Positions 1 through 7,415 of a stretch of DNA of 28,907 nt are shown in pieces. Below the pieces are notes generated by a model, which ran no database searches, was not told the origin of the DNA, and was given only the letters and a program-made list of their open reading frames with translations. The stretch comes from JAGLSB01 sp023135955 (GTDB lineage: Bacteria > Bacteroidota > Bacteroidia > Bacteroidales > GCA-2748055): positions 1-28,907 of the forward strand of contig DAOVIO010000032.1 in assembly GCA_030673645.1 (NCBI GenBank), in the 5' to 3' direction. Position 1 is the stretch's first letter; every line of letters begins with the position of its first letter. Made by a program: the position numbers and the translations under genes.

Positions 1-227
1 ACAATTTTCCATTTTATGGGACTTTCGGCTGAAAGTCTTGGCCCCTCCCAATAAGTCCACTTATTATCAATCATTTCCCGATTTCCATCAAATAGCATCT
101 CAGCTCCATTGGGAGCTTTTGTCCCTACTCCAACCTGACTGAATGCATTTGTAGTTAATCCTGAAATTATCATAAGAAAGAAAATTGCAGCTGGCAATCC
201 TGGTCGATTAAAAACCTTAGTCTTCAT
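1..227 (-). CDS. Secreted DUF1080 (3-keto-disaccharide hydrolase-like) protein, 5' part only
   Basis: The gene begins with ATG at 227 and runs off the left edge, so only about 75 residues are visible. The N-terminus has a signal peptide: basic start MKTKVFNR, hydrophobic core AAIFFLMIISGLTT, and an AFSQ cleavage-like site. The mature start reads GAEMLFDGNREMIDNKWTYW, then EGPRLSAESPIKWKIV. This matches what I know of secreted DUF1080 proteins, a concanavalin-like fold now linked to hydrolysis of 3-keto-glycosides in Bacteroidota. It would act in the periplasm or on the surface in carbohydrate breakdown. The divergent neighbour is a GH127 remnant, which fits a former glycan-use locus. The catalytic region lies outside the window, so the family call rests on the N-terminal motif alone. 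Confidence 0.7.
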   Translation of the reverse strand, partial: MKTKVFNRPGLPAAIFFLMIISGLTTNAFSQVGVGTKAPNGAEMLFDGNREMIDNKWTYWEGPRLSAESPIKWKI

Positions 228-432
228 TTTAGTTAGATTTTGATGATAAGTCTTAAAGATAAACATTAATTGTCATCAAACCGGAAATGATCTAAAGATT
301 AATAAGTTATTATTCGTATTTTTCTAAAGAACTATGATTTAAGTTAAGAAGTATAAGTAAGCCACTCTGATTTTGGAAGATCAATTATTTCTGGTGAAGA
401 ACTTATTTATCAATGAATCAAAAATAAAAAGC

Positions 433-642
433 ATGAAGCTTAAAACGATTATTAGATTGTCAATTTTTTGTGGCGTATTTACAATTCAGAGCTGTCACAC
501 AAATACTGAAGAACAAAAACACGACTATCCTATTACTCCTCTGGACTTTACACATGTATAGCTGCTGGAAGGATTCTGGAAAAGCAAAGTGGAAACTGCC
601 AGTAATATTTCTGTCCCTTATTCTGCAAGAATCAGATCATAA
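433..642 (+). pseudogene. Relic of a GH127 (beta-L-arabinofuranosidase-like) lipoprotein gene
   Basis: ATG at 433 opens a lipoprotein signal peptide (MKLKTIIRLSIFCGVFTIQSC, lipobox Cys at residue 21). The mature start reads HDYPITPLDFTHV and is then interrupted by TAG at 559-561. Reading on in the same frame gives LLEGFWKSKVETASNISVPY. GH127/DUF1680 enzymes typically begin YPI-x-P-x-x-F-x-x-V-x-L-x-x-GFW, then an ET and a PY motif, so the TAG sits where Gln (CAG) would restore the frame. After PYS, near 617-622, the similarity ends. The frame hits TAA at 640-642 inside the 3' end of the convergent DUF4405 gene. At least 90% of a normal GH127 gene (about 600-800 residues) is therefore missing. 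The premature stop and the truncation are seen directly; the family assignment comes from pattern memory. Confidence 0.72.
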
Positions 643-1472
643 ATATCCATAGCAGAAATTTCATTTATTTCAGCGATATCTCTTATTATTTGATCTTTAG
701 TAGCATCAATTTCATTTTCCTTAAGTAGGATCATTAAACTATCAATATTCTGACTAGTTTCAAAAGCAATGGATTCAATAGTTTTCCTGCCTATGCCAGA
801 ACCACCTCCAGAACCAGATCCTGAGCCACTTCCTCTACCTTGTCCTTTTGAGGTAACAGTTGGCATTTTTAAAATTGCGTATAGTCCGGCTGCTGAAGTT
901 TCATTAATCTCGGCTATGACTTCCATCGTTTGTTGGATGCTGTCATACTTAATGTCATTATCATCGAATATTCTTATTATCTGGTTGAGGCTAAAGCCAT
1001 CTACAAGCTCGGCTAATTCAGGTAGATTTAATTGCTCGGCATGAGGAACCGGAGGCTGCGAGCTGGTTTCTTCCCATGATTCCTTAATATTTTCGCTTAG
1101 ATTCATGATAGACCCAAAAGGAGGAACTGAAAAATATGTCCCAATAAAAAAGACAGCAACAATTACAGATGAAATGTAAAACTCTCTTTTCTTATTTACT
1201 CCACTAACAGCCTTCTTCTTTATATAAAACCAAAATACTCTCCAATTCAGGAAAAACAAATGAAGTACAGATAATATAACAAAGCTAAAAGAGAAGATTA
1301 CATGAATCGCCTCCCAATTTTCCTTAGTAAATCCAAGGAATTTCCATTCCTGCCAATGGGCTATTCTGCCCGGAGGAGCTATATATAAGGCCAATCCAGT
1401 TAAGAAAATTACAAAAAAGGAATAAAATAATCCTATACTTACAAAAGCTTTCCAACTGAATTTTTTTCTCAT
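618..1472 (-). CDS. DUF4405 membrane protein (flavinylation-associated cytochrome type) with duplicated C-terminal domain
   Basis: 284 residues. Three hydrophobic segments lie near residues 9-31, 53-76 and 98-115. Histidines at 39 (IAHW), 57 (AIHV) and 71 (LH) are candidates for haem ligation. The IAPPGRIAHW and GFTKENWEAIH motifs are typical of DUF4405 proteins, which are b-type-cytochrome-like inner-membrane electron carriers. The C-terminal part holds two copies of a helical domain: residues 145-201 (SLNQIIRIFDDNDIKYDSI, ending AEINETSAAGLYAIL) and 231-282 (ending AEINEISAMDIYDLIL). A Gly/Ser-rich linker at 209-229 joins them. The gene starts 42 nt after the helicase stop on the same strand, so cotranscription is possible. 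Its 3' end touches the GH127 relic. The electron donor and acceptor cannot be inferred. Confidence 0.75.
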   Translation of the reverse strand: MRKKFSWKAFVSIGLFYSFFVIFLTGLALYIAPPGRIAHWQEWKFLGFTKENWEAIHVIFSFSFVILSVLHLFFLNWRVFWFYIKKKAVSGVNKKREFYISSVIVAVFFIGTYFSVPPFGSIMNLSENIKESWEETSSQPPVPHAEQLNLPELAELVDGFSLNQIIRIFDDNDIKYDSIQQTMEVIAEINETSAAGLYAILKMPTVTSKGQGRGSGSGSGSGGGSGIGRKTIESIAFETSQNIDSLMILLKENEIDATKDQIIRDIAEINEISAMDIYDLILAE

Positions 1473-1514
1473 TGTATTTTTTTGATTGCAATAATGGCTA
1501 TGTAAGAGATTAAA

Positions 1515-3377
1515 TTAAGAATTTGTCCTTTTTCTTTTCTCCTTTTTTCTGAAATCACCTCTTTCGACATCTTTCTTTTCTGATGCAGGTTTAGATGATT
1601 GAACGGTTAGTATTGTGCTTCCAAAAGAGGCGTTTTTAAATGAATCAAGGACTAGTTGCTCGTGACCCGATTCTACTTCGAAAAATGAAAAATTTCTTAG
1701 AATTTCAATTTTCCCTATTTCGATATTCCGGTTACGAGTATTTTCATTTACCAGACCGATTAAATTTGGAGCTTTCAAGTGATGTTTCGTGCCAACATTA
1801 ATGAATAATCTTGAGAAGTTTTTATCAGAGAATCTTTCTCTTTCGCTTCTTCCTCTTTCCTGGCGTGAAGAATCGTCTCTGTTACTCCTTCTATCTGAAA
1901 ATTCATCTCTACCACCTCTTCTATTGGAAGACTCATCTCTACCGCCTCTTCTATTGGAAGACTCATCTCTACCACCTCTTCTGTTGGAATAATCATCTCT
2001 ACCACCTCTTCTATTGGAATAATCATTTCTGCTATCCCTCCTGCTGGATTTCGTAACATTTATATCCTTTGCATTTTTATAGTACTCAAGAAATCGATTA
2101 AATTCTACAGATACAAAACGCTTAAGTAATTCTTCTTTATCAATCCATTCTAGTTTTTTATTGATGGCATCAAGGAATGGGCCAATCTGCTCTTCATCCA
2201 CCTCAATATTTTCAATTTTGTCCATCAAACTATAAAGTCTTGTTTCACAAATTTCTTTTCCTGAAGGAACCATTTTACGTTCAAACTTCTTTCCAATTAA
2301 TCTTTCAACTTCACTAATTCTTCTGGCATCTCTGGTATGACTAATAAGAATTGAAATTCCTGAATTTCCAGCTCTTCCTGTTCTTCCACTTCGGTGAATA
2401 TATACTTCAGGATCATCTGGGAGATTATAGTTAATAACATGGGTAAGTTCGTTTATATCGAGCCCACGTGCAGCAACATCAGTAGCAACCAGTAATTGCA
2501 ATTGTCTGGATCTGAAGCGGCCCATAACATAATCGCGCTGCGATTGTGAAAGGTCACCGTGTAGTGCATCTGCGTTATAACCATCTGACATGAATTTAGC
2601 GGCAACATCTTTTGTTTCCTGCCTGGTACGACAAAAGATTATTCCATAAATCTTTGGATTCATGTCTGCAATTCTTTTCAGAGCAACATAACGGTCAGAG
2701 GCCATTACTACATAATAATGATGACTAACATTAGCCGCCGCCAGATTCTTCTTACCTGCCGATATCTCTACCGGTTTTTTCATATAATTATTTGCTATAT
2801 TCCTTACCCCACTTGGCATAGTAGCGGAAAATAGTAAAACCTGCTTCTCTTTTGGAGTATCTTCTAATATTGCATCCAGATCATCCCTGAATCCCATATT
2901 CAACATTTCATCTGCTTCATCCAGAATAAGCCAGTTAATATTAGTAATCTTCAAAATTCTTCTTTTGATTAGATCGAGTGTTCGTCCGGGAGTGCCAACA
3001 ACTATATGTGCTCCTTTTTTCAGTGCTCTTACCTGAGGCTCAATACTTGCGCCTCCATATACAGATACAATAGAAGTTTTGCTCTGGAATTTACTGTATG
3101 TTTTAAGATCCTTTGTAATTTGAATACAAAGTTCTCTTGTAGGACATAGAATAATTGATTGGACGTTGTTAGATTCCAGATTAAGTTGATTGAGAACGGG
3201 AAATCCGAATGCAGCGGTCTTTCCTGTTCCTGTTTGTGCCAAACCGATAACATCATCTTTTGTTTCCAGAATGACCGGGATAACTTTTTCCTGAATGGGT
3301 GTTGGGGTAATAAAATTAAGCTCTTCTACAGCTTTTAATAGGTCTTCATTCAGACCTAAATCATGAAATGTACTCAT
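1515..3377 (-). CDS. DEAD-box ATP-dependent RNA helicase, DeaD/CsdA-like
   Basis: 620 residues. The helicase core is complete: Q motif with F4 and TPTPIQ (24-29), Walker A AQTGTGKT (47-54), PTREL (79-83), TPGR (129-132), DEAD (153-156), SAT (184-186), ARGLD (303-307) and HRSGRTGRAG (328-337). Residues 451-500 form five 10-residue repeats, mostly of the type D-x-x-S-N-R-R-G-G-R. Residues about 520-596 resemble the DbpA-type RNA-binding domain (RLFINVGTKHHLKAPNLIGL). The very C-terminus is Lys/Arg-rich. Such proteins unwind structured RNA in ribosome assembly, mRNA decay and cold adaptation. A good -7 element lies about 235 nt upstream, implying a long leader, which is common for cold-responsive helicase mRNAs. 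The DUF4405 gene follows 42 nt downstream. Helicase identity is certain; the exact paralogue (DeaD, CsdA or DbpA-like) is not. Confidence 0.95.
   Translation of the reverse strand: MSTFHDLGLNEDLLKAVEELNFITPTPIQEKVIPVILETKDDVIGLAQTGTGKTAAFGFPVLNQLNLESNNVQSIILCPTRELCIQITKDLKTYSKFQSKTSIVSVYGGASIEPQVRALKKGAHIVVGTPGRTLDLIKRRILKITNINWLILDEADEMLNMGFRDDLDAILEDTPKEKQVLLFSATMPSGVRNIANNYMKKPVEISAGKKNLAAANVSHHYYVVMASDRYVALKRIADMNPKIYGIIFCRTRQETKDVAAKFMSDGYNADALHGDLSQSQRDYVMGRFRSRQLQLLVATDVAARGLDINELTHVINYNLPDDPEVYIHRSGRTGRAGNSGISILISHTRDARRISEVERLIGKKFERKMVPSGKEICETRLYSLMDKIENIEVDEEQIGPFLDAINKKLEWIDKEELLKRFVSVEFNRFLEYYKNAKDINVTKSSRRDSRNDYSNRRGGRDDYSNRRGGRDESSNRRGGRDESSNRRGGRDEFSDRRSNRDDSSRQERGRSERERFSDKNFSRLFINVGTKHHLKAPNLIGLVNENTRNRNIEIGKIEILRNFSFFEVESGHEQLVLDSFKNASFGSTILTVQSSKPASEKKDVERGDFRKKEKRKRTNS
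1878..2027 (-). repeat. Five in-frame 30-bp repeats coding the RGG linker of the helicase
   Basis: The plus strand shows repeated 'ccacctcttctattggaa' blocks at 30-bp spacing. They encode NDYSNRRGGR, DDYSNRRGGR, DESSNRRGGR twice and the degenerate DEFSDRRSNR. The central copies are nearly identical at the DNA level, so copy number could change by slippage without breaking the frame. Confidence 0.9.
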
Positions 3378-3612
3378 AGTAATATTTTAAATTGTTCCTA
3401 ATTATTGAGGATTCAGGGATAATAGAAATTTGATTCCAGATCACCTAAACCTGCATCATTTGTTGATGTATTAACTCAAAACAAGGAACTTAAAATATCT
3501 TCGAAGTACTAATAGAAAGGTTCAAAGACGGAAGACTACCAACGAGAAACTTGTATGCTGAATTGTAACATCATTAATAAATGCTCTCTCCTTTCCCCAG
3601 AGAAAGCGAGCG

Positions 3613-3620
3613 CAAAGGTA
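3613..3620 (-). promoter_or_regulatory. Bacteroidota -7 element for the DEAD-box helicase
   Basis: The minus strand reads TACCTTTG here, an exact match to the Bacteroidota -7 consensus TAnnTTTG, followed by CGC. No clear TTTG -33 box lies at the usual 17-23 nt spacing. If used, the leader would be about 230 nt before the ATG at 3377. The rest of 3378-3665 shows no gene. It has a GC-containing imperfect hairpin at about 3583-3611, close to the predicted transcription start. Confidence 0.5.
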
Positions 3621-3665
3621 GTTAAATAATTGATTTATAAATGAAAAAACAAAAATAAATCCCGG

Positions 3666-3693
3666 AACGAAAATTCAAGATGCAAGTGCGACA
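3666..3693. repeat. Left terminal inverted repeat of the IS30 element
   Basis: It pairs with 4458-4485: the outer 13 bases (AACGAAAATTCAA) and inner 10 bases (AAGTGCGACA) are identical in inverted orientation, with a few mismatches between. It overlaps the 3' end and stop of the shortened transposase gene, as is usual for compact IS30 elements. Confidence 0.85.
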
Positions 3694-4424
3694 ATGTTAT
3701 CAAATTCAGTCCCATTATCAGAGGTTATTGAAAATACTAATTCTTTAAACGGTGCCATAAGTTTAACTACTGCCTCAGCCAGTTCTTGAGCATTCTTTCC
3801 ATTAAGTTTAGCAATTAAGACGAACGCAGTAGCTCTTTCAGCAATAGTTACAATAGCACCTTTATTATTTTTTCCCACAATAGTATCAATCTCCCAATGC
3901 CCTACGCTTTGTTTATTGTTAATGTATTCCGGTCTCTCGTCAATAGAGACTTTATCCTTTATGATACATCTTTTCCCTTTTCCACTTCCATATCTTTTTC
4001 GGTACTTTTTAGAGGCTACCCGCAAGTTTTTATATAATAGACCTCCATTGTCTTTATCTTGATAAACAAACTTGTAAATACTCTCATGGCTGACCATATC
4101 AATATTATTTTCGTTACAGTATCCCCAGATCTGTTCTGACGACCATTGTTCCTTTGATAACTTCTCCCTGATAAACTTTTCCATAGAAAAAGTAAAACTA
4201 CGTCTATGAGAGAATCTCTCTTTTTGTTCTTTCGAGAGCTCTTGTGCAAAAGCAGCATTATATTTTCCAGTATTTGTTTTGTTTCTTTTAAGCTCACTGT
4301 AAATGGATGAACAGTGAACGTTAAGTTGTTTGGCAATAAAAGAAGCTTTATGTCCTGCTTTTAATAAAGTTTCTATTTTAATTCTTTGCTCTAAAGTAAT
4401 ATGGGTATAATTCTTTTTGTCCAT
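3675..4424 (-). pseudogene. IS30-family transposase lacking the third catalytic residue region
   Basis: 249 residues; IS30 transposases are usually about 310-380. The N-terminal helix-turn-helix is present (ITLEQRIKIETLLKAGH, then SSIYSELKRNK at about residues 39-49). The DDE core starts normally with VGHWEIDTIVG (first Asp, residue 180) and TSDNGTEF (second Asp, residue 236). The protein then jumps from FDN at 241-243 straight to IVALAS and stop. The block holding the catalytic Glu, with its usual PYSSWQRG-like and RPRK-like motifs, is absent. The frame is kept across the join, so a protein could be made, but it should not catalyse transposition. It might still bind the ends and act as an inhibitor, which is inference. 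Confidence 0.88.
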
Positions 4425-4457
4425 AATGCAACAGTTTTAAGCTTTAGAAAGGGAAAC

Positions 4458-4485
4458 TGTCGCACTTACTAATTGAATTTTCGTT
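4458..4485. repeat. Right terminal inverted repeat of the IS30 element
   Basis: It is the inverted partner of 3666-3693. Just inside it, ACAGTTT (4431-4437) and AAACTGT (4454-4460) form a subterminal 7-bp stem between the terminal repeat and the transposase start. Confidence 0.85.
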
Positions 4486-4719
4486 GGCTTAGATTGTAAA
4501 ACTTTTTTGCTGAAGTACTGTTAAATAGTTGAGGAAAGTTGCTACTATATAACATGATACTGTTATTTTCAATTTAAAATTGCGACTTTTTTGCCCGCAC
4601 ACTGGACTGGTTGCTGGTTTAATGGATAACGATTTGTGTTGGATAAATATATGAAATATTCCCATTTAAGAATTAGTGCTCTATTTGGAAAAAAAATAAT
4701 ATCGTTTGGTTTTTAAGAA

Positions 4720-6000
4720 CTAAAAAGGAATAGTAAAATGAAACTCTGATCCTTTTCCAACTTCGCTTTCTACCCAAATTCTTCCACCATGAGTTTCGAC
4801 TATCTTTTTAACCGATACGAGTCCTAAACCAGTACTTTTTTCACCAGCAGTGCTTTTCACTGAAGTTGTTCCAAAAGCTTGAAATAAATTATCCAACTCA
4901 CTCTCCGGGATACCATTTCCCTGATCTTTAACCGAAATTTGGACTTCTTTTTCAGAGGAAATGATATCAAGGTGAATAAATGTGTGGGGATCAGAAAATT
5001 TCATTGCATTTGAAAAAAGATTATCGAGCACCTGTTTTAGTTTATTTAGATCGGCTTCGATCATAATTTTATGATCAGTATATTCGGGTAGAATAGAAAT
5101 ATTTTTTTTAACCCCCAACAGATTATTTAGCTCAATTGCTTTTTCCATAAAGCTAATGAGATCAAATTTAGTTTTTTTAAGTTCCAGTTTACCCGATTCA
5201 ATTTTGGCAAAGTCAAGAACATCTGTAACCAGGTCCAACATAAAGTTTACCTGACTGTTAAGTGTTGACATAATTTGTTCCTGACCCTCAAAAGTATTCT
5301 CACTTGACTTAGAATCAAGAAAGTCTATGTATGACGAAACAGTACAGAGTGGACTTCTTAAATCGTGAGCTGCAATACCGAGCAACTGGTTTTTCTCTTC
5401 GATCGATTTTTCAAGCTGTTCGTTGTTAAGTTTTAACTCACTATGTAATTTCTTAAATTCGACATTTTTATCCTTAAGCTCTTTATTTTTATTAATTGCA
5501 TTATCATATGTTGAAAGAAGTAAATCCAGAATTTGAGAAGGATTCGAATTGAGTTTATATTTTTGTCCGCCAAAGTAGATTTCCATAGCAATATCGATGT
5601 CTGTCGACTTATTTCGAATTTCCATGTTTAATAGAATATCATTTATTCTTCCAAAAAGAAATTCTTCGGAGTAGGGTTTGGAAATGAAATTGTCTGCACC
5701 TGACTGGAGACCTTGAATTACATCATTGGGATTTGACAATTGTGTAAGAAGTATTACCGGAATTCCTCTGGTTTTTTTATTTTGCTTAATACTCCGACAT
5801 AGTTCATAGCCATCCATTATTGGCATAATAATATCAGAAATAACAATATCAGGAGGATCTGTTTCGTCGATCAGTTCAAATGCCTCTTTTCCATTATGGC
5901 TAAGAAGGACCTCATAGTCTCGTTTTTCAAACATCATTTTCAATTGAAGCGCCTGAGTAGGGCTGTCTTCTGCAATCAGTATCTTTTTTATTTTTTTCAT
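4720..6000 (-). CDS. Soluble hybrid response regulator-histidine kinase
   Basis: 426 residues with no membrane segment. The receiver domain is residues 5-120, with acidic pair E11/D12, phosphoacceptor D56 (VISDIIMP) and K108 (ISKPY). A coiled coil at about 165-208 leads into a HisKA domain with the H box GIAAHDLRSPL (H212). The ATPase domain has N331 (NLFSNAMKFS), the G1 box DQGNGIP (359-364) and the G2 box STGLGLVSVKKI. All catalytic residues are present. The receiver-first order suggests that an upstream kinase phosphorylates D56 and so tunes H212 autophosphorylation. No DNA-binding output domain and no partner gene lie beside it, so the next relay step is encoded elsewhere. The neighbouring IS30 element lies just downstream and does not interrupt it. 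Confidence 0.93.
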   Translation of the reverse strand: MKKIKKILIAEDSPTQALQLKMMFEKRDYEVLLSHNGKEAFELIDETDPPDIVISDIIMPIMDGYELCRSIKQNKKTRGIPVILLTQLSNPNDVIQGLQSGADNFISKPYSEEFLFGRINDILLNMEIRNKSTDIDIAMEIYFGGQKYKLNSNPSQILDLLLSTYDNAINKNKELKDKNVEFKKLHSELKLNNEQLEKSIEEKNQLLGIAAHDLRSPLCTVSSYIDFLDSKSSENTFEGQEQIMSTLNSQVNFMLDLVTDVLDFAKIESGKLELKKTKFDLISFMEKAIELNNLLGVKKNISILPEYTDHKIMIEADLNKLKQVLDNLFSNAMKFSDPHTFIHLDIISSEKEVQISVKDQGNGIPESELDNLFQAFGTTSVKSTAGEKSTGLGLVSVKKIVETHGGRIWVESEVGKGSEFHFTIPF

Positions 6001-6381
6001 TATGAACTATTTTCTTAAAACTGTTTTCTCGGTCAGAATCGAATAATTACAATCCTATTCGGATAGATATTTTTTCATAGAAACAATTCTGCAAAAGCAT
6101 ATGAAGATTCCTTTAAGGAATTAAAAGAAATCTATGCGAAACATTGCATAGTGGCTTATAAAGATGAAATTCTTATTAAATTAGAAAATTAGTTAAGTCT
6201 GTTTTCTTACATTATAGGATTTATTAATCTTTTAAACGATTACTAATCATCTATGTTACAATTTCAACCATAATTATTGGTTTAAGAATGAATTTTACGC
6301 AAGTTATTTCCTGATTAGCGAAGGCCAGCTCATATTTCAAACATTAATCCAAAAAACCCTACCTTCGCAAAAAACACACAA
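6001..6381. other. Intergenic region between divergent kinase and thiL
   Basis: No complete gene is seen. On the plus strand a stop-free stretch at 6067-6192 encodes a protein-like run including SAKAYEDSFKELKEIYAK and ends at TAG, but has no ATG. It may be the tail of a lost gene. An inverted repeat, GCGAAGG (6318-6324) and CCTTCGC (6362-6368), brackets the proposed thiL promoter. On the minus strand a 7-of-8 match to the -7 box (TAGGATTG, 6050-6057) could serve the kinase gene. Confidence 0.4.
6360..6367 (+). promoter_or_regulatory. Possible -7 element of thiL
   Basis: TACCTTCG matches TAnnTTTG at all but one fixed position and is followed by CAAAAAAC and the ATG at 6382, giving a very short leader. 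No convincing -33 TTTG is present. The element overlaps the right arm of the GCGAAGG/CCTTCGC inverted repeat. Confidence 0.35.
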
Positions 6382-7413
6382 ATGATAAAAGATAAAACTC
6401 CCATATCACTTTCAGACATAGGTGAATTCGGTCTGATTAACCAACTTACCAAGAATATTAAGTTAAAGCATAAAACGAGTTTAAAAGGTATTGGTGATGA
6501 TGCAGCAGTAATAGATTGTGGGGATATATGTAGAGTAATTACTACTGATATGCTGACTGAAGGAATACATTTTAATTTAATGTACTCGCCCATGAAACAC
6601 CTTGGTTATAAGTCGGTTATGGTAAACGTTTCTGATGTATATGCCATGAATGCTATTCCCAAACAGATTACTGTATCGATATCTGTTTCTTCCAAATTTT
6701 CTATTGAAGCCATTGAGGAGCTGTATGAAGGAATTCACCTTGCTTGTGAAACATACGATGTAGATTTAATCGGAGGAGATACCGTTTCATCACTTACCGG
6801 ATTAACAATAAGTGTAACGGCAATTGGAGAAGCAAAAAAGGAGGAGATTAAATATAGGTCAGGGGCAAAATTAAATGATCTTATTTGTGTTTCGGGAAAT
6901 CTGGGCGGAGCATATATGGGTCTACAAATTCTGGAAAGGGAGAAGGATATTTATGAAAAGGATAATTCAATACAGCCACAACTTGAAGGATATGATTATA
7001 TTCTAGAACGGCAATTGAAACCTGAAGCCCGGAAAGATATTGTAGAGTGGTTTAAGGCTGAAAATATAAAAGTGAATGCTTTAATTGATATTTCTGATGG
7101 ATTGTCTTCAGAATTGATTCATATATGCAAGGAATCGGGTAAAGGTTGTCAGATTTATCCTGAGAAAATTCCAATTGATTCAGCTACCACTGATGCTGCA
7201 AAAGAATTAGAACTGGAAGATCTTGTCACGGCACTTCATGGTGGTGAAGACTATGAATTATTATTTACAGTACCAATGAGTGAGTATAAGAAAGTAAATG
7301 ATTTTGAAGGAGTAAGCATTATAGGAAACATCACCGAATCGGGTAAAGCAGTATTAGTTACAGGTGAAGGTGAAGGAGTAGAGTTAGTCGCTCAGGGCTG
7401 GGAAGGATTTTAG
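6382..7413 (+). CDS. thiL: Thiamine-monophosphate kinase
   Basis: 343 residues, a normal ThiL length. ThiL phosphorylates thiamine monophosphate to thiamine diphosphate with ATP in the cytosol, the last step of cofactor synthesis. Family motifs are in order: SDIGEFGLI (11-19), GIGDDAAVI (36-44), TTDMLTEGIHF (54-64), LIGGDTVSS (129-137), SGNLGGAYMG (171-180), DISDGLSSEL (236-245) and LHGGEDYELLF (285-295). These include the acidic residues that hold Mg-ATP and substrate. The gene stands alone: the kinase upstream is divergent, and lpxA converges on it with only 2 nt between the two stop codons. No thi genes or TPP riboswitch are seen here. Confidence 0.96.
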   Translation: MIKDKTPISLSDIGEFGLINQLTKNIKLKHKTSLKGIGDDAAVIDCGDICRVITTDMLTEGIHFNLMYSPMKHLGYKSVMVNVSDVYAMNAIPKQITVSISVSSKFSIEAIEELYEGIHLACETYDVDLIGGDTVSSLTGLTISVTAIGEAKKEEIKYRSGAKLNDLICVSGNLGGAYMGLQILEREKDIYEKDNSIQPQLEGYDYILERQLKPEARKDIVEWFKAENIKVNALIDISDGLSSELIHICKESGKGCQIYPEKIPIDSATTDAAKELELEDLVTALHGGEDYELLFTVPMSEYKKVNDFEGVSIIGNITESGKAVLVTGEGEGVELVAQGWEGF

Positions 7414-7415
7414 GT

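Larger units (their letters stand above)
3666..4485 (-). mobile_element. IS30-family element with an internal deletion, 820 bp
   Basis: The ends are inverted repeats of about 28 bp: left 3666-3693 begins AACGAAAATTCAA and ends AAGTGCGACA; right 4458-4485 begins TGTCGCACTT and ends TTGAATTTTCGTT. The dinucleotide GG lies directly outside both ends (3664-3665 and 4486-4487), consistent with a 2-bp target duplication. The single gene inside is a shortened IS30 transposase. Complete IS30 elements are usually about 1.0-1.2 kb, so some 200-350 bp is likely missing. With both ends intact the copy could be moved in trans if a full copy exists elsewhere in the genome. Confidence 0.85.

Noticed and set aside
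1878..2027. 30-bp repeats as a CRISPR array
   Set aside because: There are no spacers. The repeats are contiguous, in frame, and encode the helicase RGG linker.
4486..4719. Possible small gene or tRNA between the IS30 element and the kinase
   Set aside because: No cloverleaf, start codon with coding-like frame or ribosome site was found. Open runs are short and AT-rich.
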